From Holophagae bacterium (GTDB taxonomy: Bacteria; Acidobacteriota; Holophagae; Acanthopleuribacterales; Acanthopleuribacteraceae): a DNA stretch of 64,000 nt. The stretch lies in the NCBI GenBank assembly GCA_030429565.1, contig JAUIFE010000019.1:1-64000 (forward strand), given 5' to 3'. The position numbers and the translations under genes were made by a program. The notes under the pieces were generated by a model. It saw nothing but the letters and a program-made list of their open reading frames with translations. It was not told the origin of the DNA and ran no database searches. Positions 43,926 through 52,143 of this stretch are shown in pieces; positions within the stretch are counted from its first letter, which is position 1; the number at the start of each line of letters is the position of its first letter.

Positions 43926-44990
43926 GTGAGCGGCGAAAAAACCGAACAACCCACACCCAAGAAATTGCGCGATGCGCGCAAGAAGGGTCAGGTCGCCAAA
44001 AGTAAAGAAGTGAATTCAGCCGTCACCCTGTTGGCCGCCTTTGCCGTGTTGTGGTTCTTGCGCGATTGGTTTTGGAACCGATTCCGCAACTTGGTCAGCT
44101 TGCCCATCGCTTATATCAATCAACCCTTTGAATCGGCCTACCAGGAATTGGGCGTGCTCGTGATCAAGGAAATCATGATTTTGTCGCTGTTGCCCGTGGG
44201 CGTGGTCATGGCGGCGGCCGTCGTTGCCAATGTGGTTCAGGTTGGCTTTTTGATGACCGTTGAACCCATCGTACCCAAGTTCGAAAAGTTAAACCCGGTC
44301 AAAGGGTTAAAGAATATGTTCGCGCTAAAGAATTGGGTCGAATTACTCAAGTCGATTGCCAAGGTGGCGTTGCTCAGTTTTGTGATTTACCTGGTGTTGG
44401 TGGAGAACTTTGAATCACTGACCCACATCCCCAACCTCGGCCGCGAAGGCGTGCCCGAAGTCCTCAGCATCCTGTTGCAGCGCGTTTTGATTGTGACCTT
44501 GATTGCGTACTTCGCCGTTGCCGCCTTCGATTTTTGGTTCCAGCAACGCCAGCACACCAAACAATTGAAAATGAGCAAAGACGAGGTCAAACGCGAGTAC
44601 AAGGAATCCGAGGGCGAACCCTTGATTAAAAGCAAACGCCGTGAGTTACACCGCGAGATGGCCGAAGGCGATGCCGAAGCGGCCACCGCCAAATCCGACG
44701 TGTTGGTCACCAACCCGACCCATTTTGCCGTTGCGATTTCATTTGATCGCACCCTTAAAGGTCAATTACCGCGTGTGGTTGCCAAGGGCGAAGGCGCCTT
44801 GGCGCGTCGTTTAAAACGGGTTGCAGAAAAGGCCGAAGTGCCGATCGTGCAAAACGTGCCTTTGGCGCGGGGGCTCTACGCGCAGGCCGCCGTCGGCGAG
44901 TTCATTCCCGCCGACTTCATCGAAGCCGTCGCCGAAGTCTTGGTTTGGGCTGAGAACCTGGGTGAAGAAGAGGAGGACCTCTCGTTATGA
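43926..44990 (+). CDS. sctU: T3SS specificity switch protein SctU
   Basis: 354 aa FlhB/YscU family. Four membrane helices (about 30-205) are followed by a cytoplasmic domain with the autocleavage motif NPTH at 263-266 (predicted cut N263-P264). The motif is intact, so the switch from needle to translocator export should work. GGGAGGG precedes GTG 43926. The next gene overlaps the stop (ATGA). Confidence 0.96.
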   Translation: MSGEKTEQPTPKKLRDARKKGQVAKSKEVNSAVTLLAAFAVLWFLRDWFWNRFRNLVSLPIAYINQPFESAYQELGVLVIKEIMILSLLPVGVVMAAAVVANVVQVGFLMTVEPIVPKFEKLNPVKGLKNMFALKNWVELLKSIAKVALLSFVIYLVLVENFESLTHIPNLGREGVPEVLSILLQRVLIVTLIAYFAVAAFDFWFQQRQHTKQLKMSKDEVKREYKESEGEPLIKSKRRELHREMAEGDAEAATAKSDVLVTNPTHFAVAISFDRTLKGQLPRVVAKGEGALARRLKRVAEKAEVPIVQNVPLARGLYAQAAVGEFIPADFIEAVAEVLVWAENLGEEEEDLSL

Positions 44991-46117
44991 GTCAAATTCA
45001 AGGGATCCAAAATGCGCAAATCGCCTTAGGTGCGGCTCGTTTGGGTGGCGATGTCGCCGGCGCCATCGGCAAGCACCAGGGCGAAAACGTCAAAACCACC
45101 AACATCGCTTCGATGGTCGCCGATGCCGCCGAAGAGATGAGTTTCGCCTTCGGGTCCAAGGCAAGCAGTAAGCTTTCTCAGCGCAAAGCAAAACAAGGTA
45201 ATGACTTACGTAACCGTATTAAACAAAAAGCGGAAGCTTACATGCGCCGCATTCCCGATTTGGGCGGCGCCGACAAGTTGATGCAGTTCCTCGAACACCT
45301 CAAAAAGGGGGGTCGCCAGGCGCCGCGCGATTTGTTGCAGCAAGGTAAGCAGCAATTCAAAGATGTGTCGCATCGCTACGCGGCACTGGCCTTTGCCTAC
45401 GAATCCCTGGCCGGCGATGGGGCGGCCGCCGGTTTGCGCGACACCTTGGCCCAGGCCTTGGCGCAACTGGAAGCCGAACACGGGCCCGCCATTCGCGCCG
45501 GTCTCAACGTCAGTGAAACGGCGGCTGAGTTTGCCGCCGGTAAATCCGACAAAACCCAAGATCTGCGTGACTTTTATCGTCATACCGTGTTGGCACCCGA
45601 ATCCTTTGTCGACGCCTTTGAATCGGTCATCAGCCATTATCCCGACCGCAACTTCTTGGAAGCGATTGCCTTTATGGTGGCGGCCGTGGGGCGCGATCTG
45701 CACGCGCGCGGGCCGTCGCTGTCGCCCCATGCACTCAAAAAGATTTTGGACGATCTGTATCGCTTAGAAATGATGGGGCATATCTATCGCGATTCGGAAA
45801 GTTTGTTGGAGCGGGTGTTTAAGCTGTTCCAATGTCGCAGCAAAAAGTCGCCACGCGCCTTCATGAAGCATTTTATGGGCCTCAAAAAAGAGACCTGGCT
45901 GCAAAGCGGACAACTCAACGAAATGGTGGAGGATTTGGGTTTTGGCGCCATGAAAGTCCGCATCTTTTTTGTGCAGGAGTTTCAGAAACTGATCAAGAAG
46001 ATCCCGCTTAAGGCGTTTGACGACCTGGAGATGCGCGAGCGTTTGCTCGAGGTCATCGTCGAGGTTCGCGATACAGCAGTTGAGGAAGAGGAGCGTTTGG
46101 AGGAGGCCGAAGCCTGA
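44987..46117 (+). CDS. sctW: T3SS gatekeeper SctW (YopN-TyeA type)
   Basis: 376 aa. An Ala/Gly-rich, exported-type N-terminus leads to an HrpJ/YopN-like helical core (about 60-270, DLLQQGKQQFKDVSHRYAAL and FYRHTVLAPESFVDAFESVI). A TyeA-like C-terminal domain follows (about 285-365; LNEMVEDLGFGAMKVRIFFV). Yersinia makes YopN and TyeA as two proteins; here they are one chain, as in MxiC, InvE and CopN. It holds back effectors until host contact. Confidence 0.85.
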   Translation: MSQIQGIQNAQIALGAARLGGDVAGAIGKHQGENVKTTNIASMVADAAEEMSFAFGSKASSKLSQRKAKQGNDLRNRIKQKAEAYMRRIPDLGGADKLMQFLEHLKKGGRQAPRDLLQQGKQQFKDVSHRYAALAFAYESLAGDGAAAGLRDTLAQALAQLEAEHGPAIRAGLNVSETAAEFAAGKSDKTQDLRDFYRHTVLAPESFVDAFESVISHYPDRNFLEAIAFMVAAVGRDLHARGPSLSPHALKKILDDLYRLEMMGHIYRDSESLLERVFKLFQCRSKKSPRAFMKHFMGLKKETWLQSGQLNEMVEDLGFGAMKVRIFFVQEFQKLIKKIPLKAFDDLEMRERLLEVIVEVRDTAVEEEERLEEAEA

Positions 46118-46171
46118 GTCGGCAGCGGCTGAATAGATCAATCATCGCGCGCTGGTGCGCTGGAGGGTAAC

Positions 46172-46549
46172 ATGCAATGGATTGACGAGGTTGTGCGCAA
46201 GTTTGGACAGACGATTGGGTTAAATCTGCCCGTTTTGACGGTTAGCGGGCAGATCAGTTTGGATTTCGAAAAGAAGGGCCAATTCTTTTTGGAAATGACC
46301 GAGGACGGCGTGCTGCTGTACTTGGCGCGTTCGTTTCCGGCCTACCGTCGCGACGTGGCGCGACGCGCCCTTGCCCAGTGCCACTATCGCGCTCAGGGTC
46401 CCCAAAGCTTTTATCCGGCGATGCGCCGTGGCGAAACCCTGATTTTTCTGACCCACTTGGCGTTCCGTGACTTTAACCTGCCGCAAATTGAACGCAGCTT
46501 GAGCCACCTCGATCGCTTGTTATCCAAAACGCTGGAGCCGCCGCGTTAA
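46172..46549 (+). CDS. sycN: SycN chaperone
   Basis: 125 aa. Length, MxWIxxVxxxFGQxxGL opening, LYLARSFPAYRR and the C-terminal ETLIFLTHLAFRDFNLP pattern align along the full length with Yersinia SycN (MSWIEP start, LWLARSLAWHR, QLVLFVSLDERSLTLP). SycN with YscB binds the N-terminus of YopN. It directly follows the YopN-like gene and pairs with the YscB-like gene at 32560. GGAGG precedes ATG 46172. Confidence 0.88.
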   Translation: MQWIDEVVRKFGQTIGLNLPVLTVSGQISLDFEKKGQFFLEMTEDGVLLYLARSFPAYRRDVARRALAQCHYRAQGPQSFYPAMRRGETLIFLTHLAFRDFNLPQIERSLSHLDRLLSKTLEPPR

Positions 46550-47183
46550 GCGCCGACCTGGTTGGTTGCCGTCAGCGCGGGGGAGGTCCAGCGAGCGCAA
46601 TACAGTAGTTGGTAATACAAGTAGGCTGCATATTGTCGTGGGCTTCGTTCTTACCGACAACGGAACAGCTCTTCTCCGACAAAAGGGTGTTTGGTTCGAA
46701 ACTACTGTAGGCCGCGAGCGGCTCACCCGTTCGTGCTGGAGGTTTAGCGGCTTGTCAAAAAAACGGCTTAAACCTTTTTGGCGCTCTGGGTATGCGTGTG
46801 TCTTTGCCGGCGGCCGAAGGTAAGGGCTGGAGGGTGATTACCGCCGCCTGAGCCGGCGCTGCCGAAGCCATCATCGTGTTTCGATGCGCCGCGGGTGTCT
46901 CAACTTCGACCGGGAGAATGCGTCTCCTAGGATGTGATCGAGCACGGTGAACGAAATGTCCAACCAGCCCGATGAAACCGGGATTACCCTGCCGGTTCGC
47001 ATCCGTTAATTTCGCTGGGGGTATTCTCCCTGCAGCCAACAGGTTGTGCGATTTCGCCGCCAAGAATCGCTCATTTTCGGTTTGCGTGTGTACGCCGGCC
47101 TCGTTTTGACGACGAAATTGGCAACGATCCAAGGATGTCGGCTTTTTTGTTTGGTTGGCGGCGCGCCGTGGCCGCGATTGTGA
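46550..47183. other. Non-coding stretch with collar-gene remnant
   Basis: 634 bases downstream of sycN. It contains the decayed collar-protein fragment described at 46572-46690. The rest, to the end of the first intact collar gene, has no gene or clear terminator. Confidence 0.5.
46572..46690 (-). pseudogene. C-terminal remnant of tail-collar gene (type A)
   Basis: Minus-strand translation gives EPNTLL, then HDNMQPTCITNYCIAL and a stop at 46572. This matches the C-terminal 30-40 residues of the intact type A collar proteins at 47184 and 49344 (HNNMQPTGITNYCISL). No N-terminal part or start remains upstream. Confidence 0.7.
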
Positions 47184-47711
47184 TCAATTACGCAACGGAT
47201 AGGTACCGGAAAGGGCAATGCAATAGTTGGTCACGGCGCTGGGCTGCACGTTGGTGTGAGGTTGATTACCACCGACGGAATCACAGGTGACACTTGCCAT
47301 AGAAGTGTTGCCGGCACCGTTGGAGAAAGCCGGTTGTGGCTCTCCGCCGATTGATTGGTTGCCTACGGGAGCAAGGAGGTAATTGCCAAAGTTCGCGAAT
47401 TTATCGGCCTTGCCTTTGGCGACCAAAAATGAGTGGGTATGGGCGGCGAGCTCCTGATCACTCAAGGTGACGTTTTCGACGCCACCCTGTTGACCCGTTG
47501 TGCGATCATAACCGGGGCCTACTGGAACCCGACCCCTTAAATCAGGGAGCGTAAAGACACTGGTGCTGCTTTGGCCGAATTGGTTTCCCAACAGGGAGTA
47601 AAGCGCCTGATTTTGGCTGATGGGTAGTTGGGTACCGTCACATTTCGCCCAGCCTTCGGGCACCCACTCAAAACCGAAAAGTTTAATTTCACCGATAAAA
47701 GGTTCGCACAT
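47184..47711 (-). CDS. Phage tail collar/MdpB-like protein, type A
   Basis: 175 aa. The N-terminal tail-collar domain (about 5-60) begins FIGEIKLFGFEWVPEGWAKC with the NQALYSLLGNQFG and FTLPDLRGRVPVG blocks. A variable Thr/Gly-rich middle contains LAAHTHSFL. The C-terminus is NVQPSAVTNYCIALSGTYPL. Such microcystin-dependent-protein-like proteins are often short, secreted, trimeric-fibre-like and of unknown function. It is the third gene of cassette 1 and the partner of 49344 in cassette 2. Confidence 0.85.
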   Translation of the reverse strand: MCEPFIGEIKLFGFEWVPEGWAKCDGTQLPISQNQALYSLLGNQFGQSSTSVFTLPDLRGRVPVGPGYDRTTGQQGGVENVTLSDQELAAHTHSFLVAKGKADKFANFGNYLLAPVGNQSIGGEPQPAFSNGAGNTSMASVTCDSVGGNQPHTNVQPSAVTNYCIALSGTYPLRN

Positions 47712-47767
47712 GGGGTTTCGCTCCTATTTGTGAGAAGGCGGCCGGTCGGCCCGCATGATGGGTTCGG

Positions 47768-48319
47768 CTAGTTGCTGACGGGCCGCGACGGGAATATACC
47801 GGCCAGGGCAATGAAAAACGGCATGATCAAATAGGGTTGCTGGTTTTCATGGGCTGAACTCTGTCCGGCGGGTTTCAAAAAATCGAACGCGGCCGTGGTC
47901 GTGGTCGTTGTATCGGTGTCTTCGGTATAGATGAAGCGACCGATATTTCCTGGATCTTGTAAAACGCCGAGCACATTGTTGGTAGGGTTCTCTTGTTCGG
48001 AAAACTCAAATTCGGTATAGGTGGTATGGGTGTGGGCGGGGAGCTCGCTGGACTTGAGGTTTATGACGGTCTGACCGTATTGTTGGCCGTTCCTCCGTGG
48101 GGTTAAACCGGGACCGGCGCCGGCGTGCATAGGCGTCCGGCCAAGGAGCTTGGGTAATTTGAAGGAGGTTCGGCCGTTCCCACCATACATAATGCCGATA
48201 AGCGCGAAAAGGGTGCTGTTTTGCGCGATCGGTACAGCCTGACCATCGCAGCGCGCCCAATTCCTGGGTGTAAACATGTAAGGAAACATGCGGATTTCTG
48301 AAATGAACGGTTCTGACAC
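47768..48319 (-). CDS. Phage tail collar/MdpB-like protein, type B
   Basis: 183 aa. Collar domain at the N-terminus (FISEIRMFPYMFTPRNWARC, about 4-23, then TLFALIGIMYGGNGRTSFKLP). It has the LPAHTHTTYTEFEFSEQENP block and NVLGVLQDPGN, which also recur in the type B copy at 49918. The C-terminus is YLIMPFFIALAGIFPSR. It is middle gene of cassette 1, with an AGGAGG site before the start. Confidence 0.85.
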   Translation of the reverse strand: MSEPFISEIRMFPYMFTPRNWARCDGQAVPIAQNSTLFALIGIMYGGNGRTSFKLPKLLGRTPMHAGAGPGLTPRRNGQQYGQTVINLKSSELPAHTHTTYTEFEFSEQENPTNNVLGVLQDPGNIGRFIYTEDTDTTTTTTAAFDFLKPAGQSSAHENQQPYLIMPFFIALAGIFPSRPVSN

Positions 48320-48330
48320 GATAACCTCCT

Positions 48331-48864
48331 TTAGGACCGGGTCGGGTAGGTACCCTTGAGGGCAATGATGTAACTGATGACGGAACAGGGCATTAGGTTG
48401 TCGTGACCGATACCGCTACCCGTGGACGCAACGGCCTTGGAAGCCAGAGGTTTAAGGTTATCAGCGGTGGATTCGGCTTCGTACATAACGGCCCCGGGAC
48501 CCGGATTGGCGAGGATACAATCCTCAGGATTGGTGCTGGTGGCAATCGCGGTGGTGGCATTAAACGGGTGATTGTGATTGGGGATCTGGGCGACGTCGAG
48601 GGCCACCGTTTCGACCCCAAACTTTTGGCCCAAGCGACGCGGCGTGAGGCCGGGCCCGGTTCCTTGCCCGATAATGATGCGCCCGCGATAGTCGGGTACG
48701 GCGAAGCTGGTGTAGCCATCGCCGCCGTAGGTGTTCCCAAGCAGAGAAAACAAGGCTTCGTTGTCGCTGACAGGTAACAGTTGGCCGTTGCAATAGGCCC
48801 AATCTCTAGGGCAATAGCTGCCGGCAAACAAACGAATCTCACCGAGAATACATTCAACGTCCAT
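48331..48864 (-). CDS. Phage tail collar/MdpB-like protein, type C
   Basis: 177 aa. Starts MDVECILGEIRLFAGSYCPR; the collar domain has ALFSLLGNTYGGDGYTSFAVP and DYRGRIIIGQG. The middle block is IPNHNHPFNATTA and the C-terminus is MPCSVISYIIALKGTYPTRS. Compared with types A and B, it lacks the NYCI ending. It is first gene of cassette 1 and pairs with 50473. It follows the remnant at 48945-49110. Confidence 0.85.
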   Translation of the reverse strand: MDVECILGEIRLFAGSYCPRDWAYCNGQLLPVSDNEALFSLLGNTYGGDGYTSFAVPDYRGRIIIGQGTGPGLTPRRLGQKFGVETVALDVAQIPNHNHPFNATTAIATSTNPEDCILANPGPGAVMYEAESTADNLKPLASKAVASTGSGIGHDNLMPCSVISYIIALKGTYPTRS

Positions 48865-48944
48865 GCGTAACTCCTAAAACGCGGCCGATCTGGCGCGGCG
48901 GGCTGGGGTGGCGGCGACGCGTGCTGCAAGAAGGCGGGTGTCGG

Positions 48945-49110
48945 CTAGGTTGATGATGGCCTTGTTGGCGTCTTGGAGAATGCGCACCATATTGCCTTTG
49001 GGTTGGTTCCGGATACTTCTCGTTCGCCGGCGCCGGTGTGCGTGTGCGCGGGCAGATGTTTTAGGGTCGCCGAACATACGAACTTCACCAATGTAACAGT
49101 CGACATTCAT
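48945..49110 (-). pseudogene. Scrambled remnant joining type C start to type B middle
   Basis: ATG 49110 begins MNVDCYIGEVRMFGD, a type C start. About 15 codons later the reading matches LPAHTHT in another frame (near 49030-49050), followed by NPKGNMVRILQDANKA in the first frame, which is type B-like (PTGNVLGILQDS). So the middle of one gene was joined to another out of frame. A frame-2 stop lies at 48945; the original frame runs on to 48874. This is best explained as a deletion between neighbouring collar genes. Confidence 0.7.
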
Positions 49111-49343
49111 ATCAAATCTCCTCAACGCGACGGCGTGGTAACGAGATTAAGGCCGCTGGGGACGCGGTTTTGAAACGCTCTTGCAATGAACCGGGCATAC
49201 CGTTTGAGCCGAATTGGAGCGGGTTCCCAAAAGGGTTTGCATCAATGGATGCCCAGGTCAGCGTGGCGTTGGGCGGCCCGCGCAAAACTTCCATCTTACG
49301 TGGCGCGCCCTGCGCCTAGGTCTCATTGTTGCCTTGCTAGGCC

Positions 49344-49868
49344 CTAGCCGCGCTGCGGATAAGTCCCCTTGAGGGAGATGCAGTAATTGGTGATGCCGGT
49401 CGGTTGCATGTTGTTGTGGCTTCCGCCGCCGCCGTAATGGGTACTGGTCACTGACGATAATTGGGTATTGGGTGTGACTTGAGCGAAGGCCGGTTGCGGG
49501 TTTTTACCGGGGATCGGTGCGGATTTGGCCAACATAAAATCACCTTGGTTGATGAAGCTGGTGGCGGGGTCTTGGGAAACTTCGAAGGTATGGGTGTGGT
49601 AAGCGGAAGTCTGAGGGGTGAGTGTTACGGTTTCGAAACCGGTTTTGGCACCTGTCACATAGTTAACGCCCATACCGAAGGGGACGCGGCCTCGCAAATC
49701 AGGCAAGTAGAAGGCGGTCTGACTGAAGGGTCCGAATTGATCGCCGATTAAGGAGTACAAGGCCTGGTTTTGGGCCGTCGGGAGAGTGCCGCCGTTACAT
49801 AGCGCCCAACCCTCTGGTGGCCAAGAAAACGCAAACATTTTGATTTCACCGATAAAAGGCTCGCTCAT
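49344..49868 (-). CDS. Phage tail collar/MdpB-like protein, type A
   Basis: 174 aa. Collar domain start FIGEIKMFAFSWPPEGWALC; NQALYSLIGDQFG and FYLPDLRGRVPFG blocks; a middle part with SAYHTHTFEVS; C-terminus HNNMQPTGITNYCISLKGTY. Close paralogue of the gene at 47184. Third gene of cassette 2. Confidence 0.85.
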   Translation of the reverse strand: MSEPFIGEIKMFAFSWPPEGWALCNGGTLPTAQNQALYSLIGDQFGPFSQTAFYLPDLRGRVPFGMGVNYVTGAKTGFETVTLTPQTSAYHTHTFEVSQDPATSFINQGDFMLAKSAPIPGKNPQPAFAQVTPNTQLSSVTSTHYGGGGSHNNMQPTGITNYCISLKGTYPQRG

Positions 49869-49917
49869 GAAAAACTCCTGTGAATAAGGGGGTCAGCACC
49901 CGCACCTGGGCGGGCGC

Positions 49918-50460
49918 TTAGCTGCGTGACGGAAAAATACCTGTCAGCGCAATAAAAAAAGGCATGGAAAGCAGGGGTTGCAGGTTTTCGTGATCTTGGC
50001 CGAGTCCCGCCGGAGCAAGGCAATCGGGGGCTGCCTCTTTCGAACCGGTCGACTGGGCTGCTTGAATGTACAGCATGTTGCCGGTGCCGCTTGAATCTTG
50101 CAAAATACCCAGAACATTGCCGGTGGGGGTGTTGTTCTCGGAAAGTTCCAGTTCGGTGACCATGGTGTGGGTATGGGCCGGCAAGTTTTTTTCGACTAGA
50201 GTGACGGTATTGTTGCCGCCCGTGGTGCCGAGCGGTTGTGGCGTCAGGCCGATCCCATTCCCGAAGTGCATCGGTGTTCTCTCAGAAAGATTGGGCAACC
50301 CAAAGGTGGAGAACCCGTTGCCACCGTAAGTTGTTCCGATCAAGGCAAACAAAGCTTGGTTTTGGGCAATTTGCATGACTTGACCGTGGCAATAGGCCCA
50401 GCCTTCCGGCGCAAAGGTGTAGGGGAACATGCGGATTTCCGCGATAAATGGCTCAGACAT
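49918..50460 (-). CDS. Phage tail collar/MdpB-like protein, type B
   Basis: 180 aa. Starts MSEPFIAEIRMFPYTFAPEG, continuing WAYCHG. It has NQALFALIGTTYGGNGFSTFG and LPAHTHTMVTELELSENNTP, then NVLGILQDSSG, and ends FFIALTGIFPSR. Paralogue of the gene at 47768. Middle gene of cassette 2. Confidence 0.85.
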   Translation of the reverse strand: MSEPFIAEIRMFPYTFAPEGWAYCHGQVMQIAQNQALFALIGTTYGGNGFSTFGLPNLSERTPMHFGNGIGLTPQPLGTTGGNNTVTLVEKNLPAHTHTMVTELELSENNTPTGNVLGILQDSSGTGNMLYIQAAQSTGSKEAAPDCLAPAGLGQDHENLQPLLSMPFFIALTGIFPSRS

Positions 50461-50472
50461 GGTTCGGCTCCT

Positions 50473-51006
50473 TTAACCGCGTTGCGGGTAGATACCCTTA
50501 AGCGCGATGATGTAGCTGACTGCTGAAAAGGGCATCATATTGCTGTGCGGGAGGCCGGCGCCGGCCGTTTTAACGGAATCACCACTCAAGGGTTTGAGTT
50601 GGTCGGCGCTTGCTTCGGCCTCGTACATTACGGCACCGGTGCCGGGGTCCGCGAGGATCGCGCCTTCCGGAGAGAGCTGGTTGGCGGTGTTGGTGGTGGC
50701 TGTGAATGGGTGGTTGTGACTTGGAATTTCCGCTTCGGTTAAGGTTACCGTTTCGGAACCAAACATTTGACCCAGGGTGCGGCTGGTTAACCCCGGCCCC
50801 AGGCCCTGGCCGGCGATGATGCGACCGCGATAGTCAGGCAAGGCGAAAGAGGTGCGACCGTCGCCGCCATAGTTGTTGCTTATCAGTGAATACAATTCGG
50901 GAAAATCAGTGATCGAGAGTAATTGGCCGTTGCAGTAGGCCCAGCCTTCGGGGCTGAATGTACCTGCAAAAATGCGGATTTCACCGACGAAACAATCGAC
51001 GTTCAT
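50473..51006 (-). CDS. Phage tail collar/MdpB-like protein, type C
   Basis: 177 aa. Starts MNVDCFVGEIRIFAGTFSPE, continuing GWAYCNG. It has LYSLISNNYGGDGRTSFALP, then DYRGRIIAGQG and IPSHNHPFTATTN, ending AVSYIIALKGIYPQRG. Paralogue of the gene at 48331. First intact gene of cassette 2, so the promoter of the array should lie just upstream, in or after the AT-rich stretch at 51195-51325. Confidence 0.85.
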   Translation of the reverse strand: MNVDCFVGEIRIFAGTFSPEGWAYCNGQLLSITDFPELYSLISNNYGGDGRTSFALPDYRGRIIAGQGLGPGLTSRTLGQMFGSETVTLTEAEIPSHNHPFTATTNTANQLSPEGAILADPGTGAVMYEAEASADQLKPLSGDSVKTAGAGLPHSNMMPFSAVSYIIALKGIYPQRG

Positions 51007-51604
51007 GGTGTAACTCCTTGGCGTTAATGGGTGAGCGTTGAGATAGGCGCGCGCGGAAACCTGCCCCCGCGGTCAGGTAAATTCCTGTTGGCAACAGGGT
51101 GTCTGGCCAGGCCGCGAGAAGGTTGGCTACGTGGTGCAAAAGGCGTTCAGTTGCCGGCCCGCCAAAAAGACGAAGAGCCGGCAGCAGGTACGGCGGTTTG
51201 TAATGTGTTTAGAAGTACATATATGGTAGCACGATAAATCTGAGTAGCCACTGATTTTTGAAGAATCATATGTTTTCCGAATCTTATATATTGGAAAGAA
51301 AGATAATGTTTGGAGAATTCAATGTTCCTGTCTGCTTTGAGTCTCGTGCCAGATCTAAGTGTTTCGGCTGGAAGAAATCTCACCAAGCTTTGGGGCCAAA
51401 CTGGTAGGAGGCAACGCCAGGTGTCTGTTGGTCATAAAGTCAGCGTCGCTCCTTGGCGCCACTCATGCCGTGCGGCGCCGGCAATTGCTGCGAGGTGGTG
51501 TGTTTGCCGGACCTGCCTTGTACTTGTCGTCGGCACCGGGTGAGGTGTTCTAAGAGAAGGGCGAATGGGGTTATCCAGACGGCTTTTCGGGTAAATGCCT
51601 GGAC

Positions 51605-51757
51605 CTAATCTTGTGGCGGGTAAATACCATCGAGCGCAATACAGTAATTGGTAATAATGGTTGGCTGCAAATTATCGTGCGCTTGGCCCTCGCCGACATA
51701 GGAACTTGTAACAGGTGACAATAGGGTGTTCGCGGGTAACGCTGTATTTAATCGCTA
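51605..51757 (-). pseudogene. C-terminal remnant of tail-collar gene (type A)
   Basis: Minus-strand translation reads NTALPANTLLSPVTSSY, then HDNLQPTIITNYCIALDGIY and a stop at 51605. This is the type A C-terminus. An in-frame stop just upstream and loss of any collar start show decay. It bounds the array on the side opposite the 46572 remnant. Confidence 0.7.
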
Positions 51758-52027
51758 AGCCATGCCCGATTGGGAGAGGGTAAAGTTGCTTGCATCAAAC
51801 CGAAAGTCACAAAATGAGCATCAGATAACTTTCACCCGTGCCTTTTGATAGCGGCCATGCCGTTGGTCACGCTTGTCAAGTTTGCGGTTTGCATGAGGTG
51901 GATTAGATTCAGGCTGCTGTGCGTTGTATTTGGTGTGTCGGAGGTATTACGCACCATGCCGACGGCGTTTGGCTTTAGCGCTGCCGGTTTGACGACCGCG
52001 GGGATTGGCTGGACCGAAGCGGTTTAA

Positions 52028-52075
52028 ACCACGAGGCTGCGCTGTGTTTCCGTTGGGCGGAAAGCGACTCGTGGT
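52028..52075. other. Two-stem hairpin
   Basis: ACCACGAG (52028-52035) pairs with CTCGTGGT (52068-52075); inside, TTTCCG (52047-52052) pairs with CGGAAA (52058-52063). On the minus strand it lies about 70 bases after the lipoprotein gene stop and could end its transcript, although no T-run follows. Confidence 0.45.
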
Positions 52076-52143
52076 AATTGGGAAAGGGCGATGAGGGGGA
52101 TTTTTTGAAAATATAGAAATTTAGGTCGCGCTCGCGCTTGCCT

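Larger units (their letters stand above)
51007..52143. other. Non-coding stretch upstream of the collar array
   Basis: About 1.1 kb without an intact gene. It holds an AT-rich segment (about 51195-51325) that may carry the array promoter, a collar remnant (51605-51757) and a large hairpin (52028-52075). Confidence 0.5.

Noticed and set aside
46755..47132. Minus-strand 125-codon reading frame between sycN and the collar genes
   Set aside because: No recognisable domain, no ribosome site, and a low-complexity basic composition unlike the neighbours.
46572..51757. Prophage containing the tail-collar genes
   Set aside because: No integrase, capsid, terminase, portal, lysis or baseplate genes and no attachment sites are present; the array is collar-type genes only.
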